Shown here one piece after another: positions 15,151 through 15,181 of a stretch of 15,181 bases of DNA. The stretch is from JACNLN01 sp964626495 (GTDB lineage: Bacteria; Fidelibacterota; Marinisomatia; Marinisomatales; CAZVFT01), in NCBI GenBank assembly GCA_964626495.1, contig CAZVFT010000062.1:1-15181 (forward strand), given 5' to 3'. The notes under the pieces are model-generated. The model was not told the DNA's origin and searched no databases. It saw only the letters and a program-made list of their open reading frames with translations. The translations under genes were made by a program, and so were the position numbers. Each line of letters starts with the position of its first letter. Position 1 is the first letter of the stretch.

Positions 15151-15181
15151 CGCCAGTTGAGGGGCAGGTTCCCTTGCTCTA
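15132..15181. mobile_element. Putative terminus of an insertion sequence running off the right edge
   Basis: TACTGTCCGGTTAAAATAG starts at 15132, exactly where the zinc-ribbon reading frame degenerates. The CTGTCCGGTTAA form recalls terminal repeats of IS4-type elements, from memory and not from a search. Only about 50 bases of the supposed element are in the window, with no transposase part, so family and boundary are uncertain. An eight-base inverted repeat (GTAGTGTT 15089-15096 and AACACTAC 15127-15134) straddles the junction. Confidence 0.35.

Overview
The window reads as the chromosome of a Gram-negative, low-to-middling GC bacterium. A lipoprotein with a clear lipobox, two carboxypeptidase-regulatory-like beta domains and SbsA-type Ig domains, a multi-domain ribosomal protein S1 with a long acidic leader, and several starts without a Shine-Dalgarno sequence suggest the FCB group (Marinimicrobia or KSB1-like, possibly Bacteroidetes-related). 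The phylum is an inference at low confidence. No rRNA, tRNA or CRISPR array is visible.

Layout: every intact gene is on the minus strand, so transcription runs from right to left. At 14145-14173 there is a good promoter candidate. It is followed by a tightly packed run: NlpC/P60 peptidase, HNH endonuclease, trpS, scpA, scpB and rluB (14119 down to 9762), mostly with overlapping stop and start codons. Next comes a single accessory gene, a YoaP-type GNAT acetyltransferase (9680-8901), which breaks the run. A 299-base gap follows, with a promoter candidate and nested inverted repeats. The second packed run is cmk, rpsA, a YbbR-domain protein, tsaD and a large membrane-anchored VWA protein (8601 down to 1801). 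A 581-base non-coding gap with a 23-base tandem repeat separates this from the first 406 codons of a secreted lipoprotein that runs off the left edge.

The genes form a housekeeping backbone: chromosome condensation (ScpAB, partners of SMC), tRNA charging (TrpS), rRNA pseudouridylation (RluB family), CDP formation (Cmk), translation initiation (S1), tRNA t6A modification (TsaD) and cell-wall turnover (NlpC/P60). The envelope proteins (YbbR, VWA, lipoprotein) lie at the distal end.

The right flank (14190-15181) is different. It is a mobile-element graveyard on the plus strand: a decayed C-terminus of an IS91-family transposase, palindromes, a long imperfect inverted repeat, and a 49-codon zinc-ribbon ORF starting at 15001 that appears to be cut off by an insertion-sequence end near 15132. 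I see no complete new defence or mobile system. The most worthwhile leads are the interrupted zinc-ribbon gene, the YoaP insertion into the rluB-cmk junction, and the structured leader ahead of cmk-rpsA.
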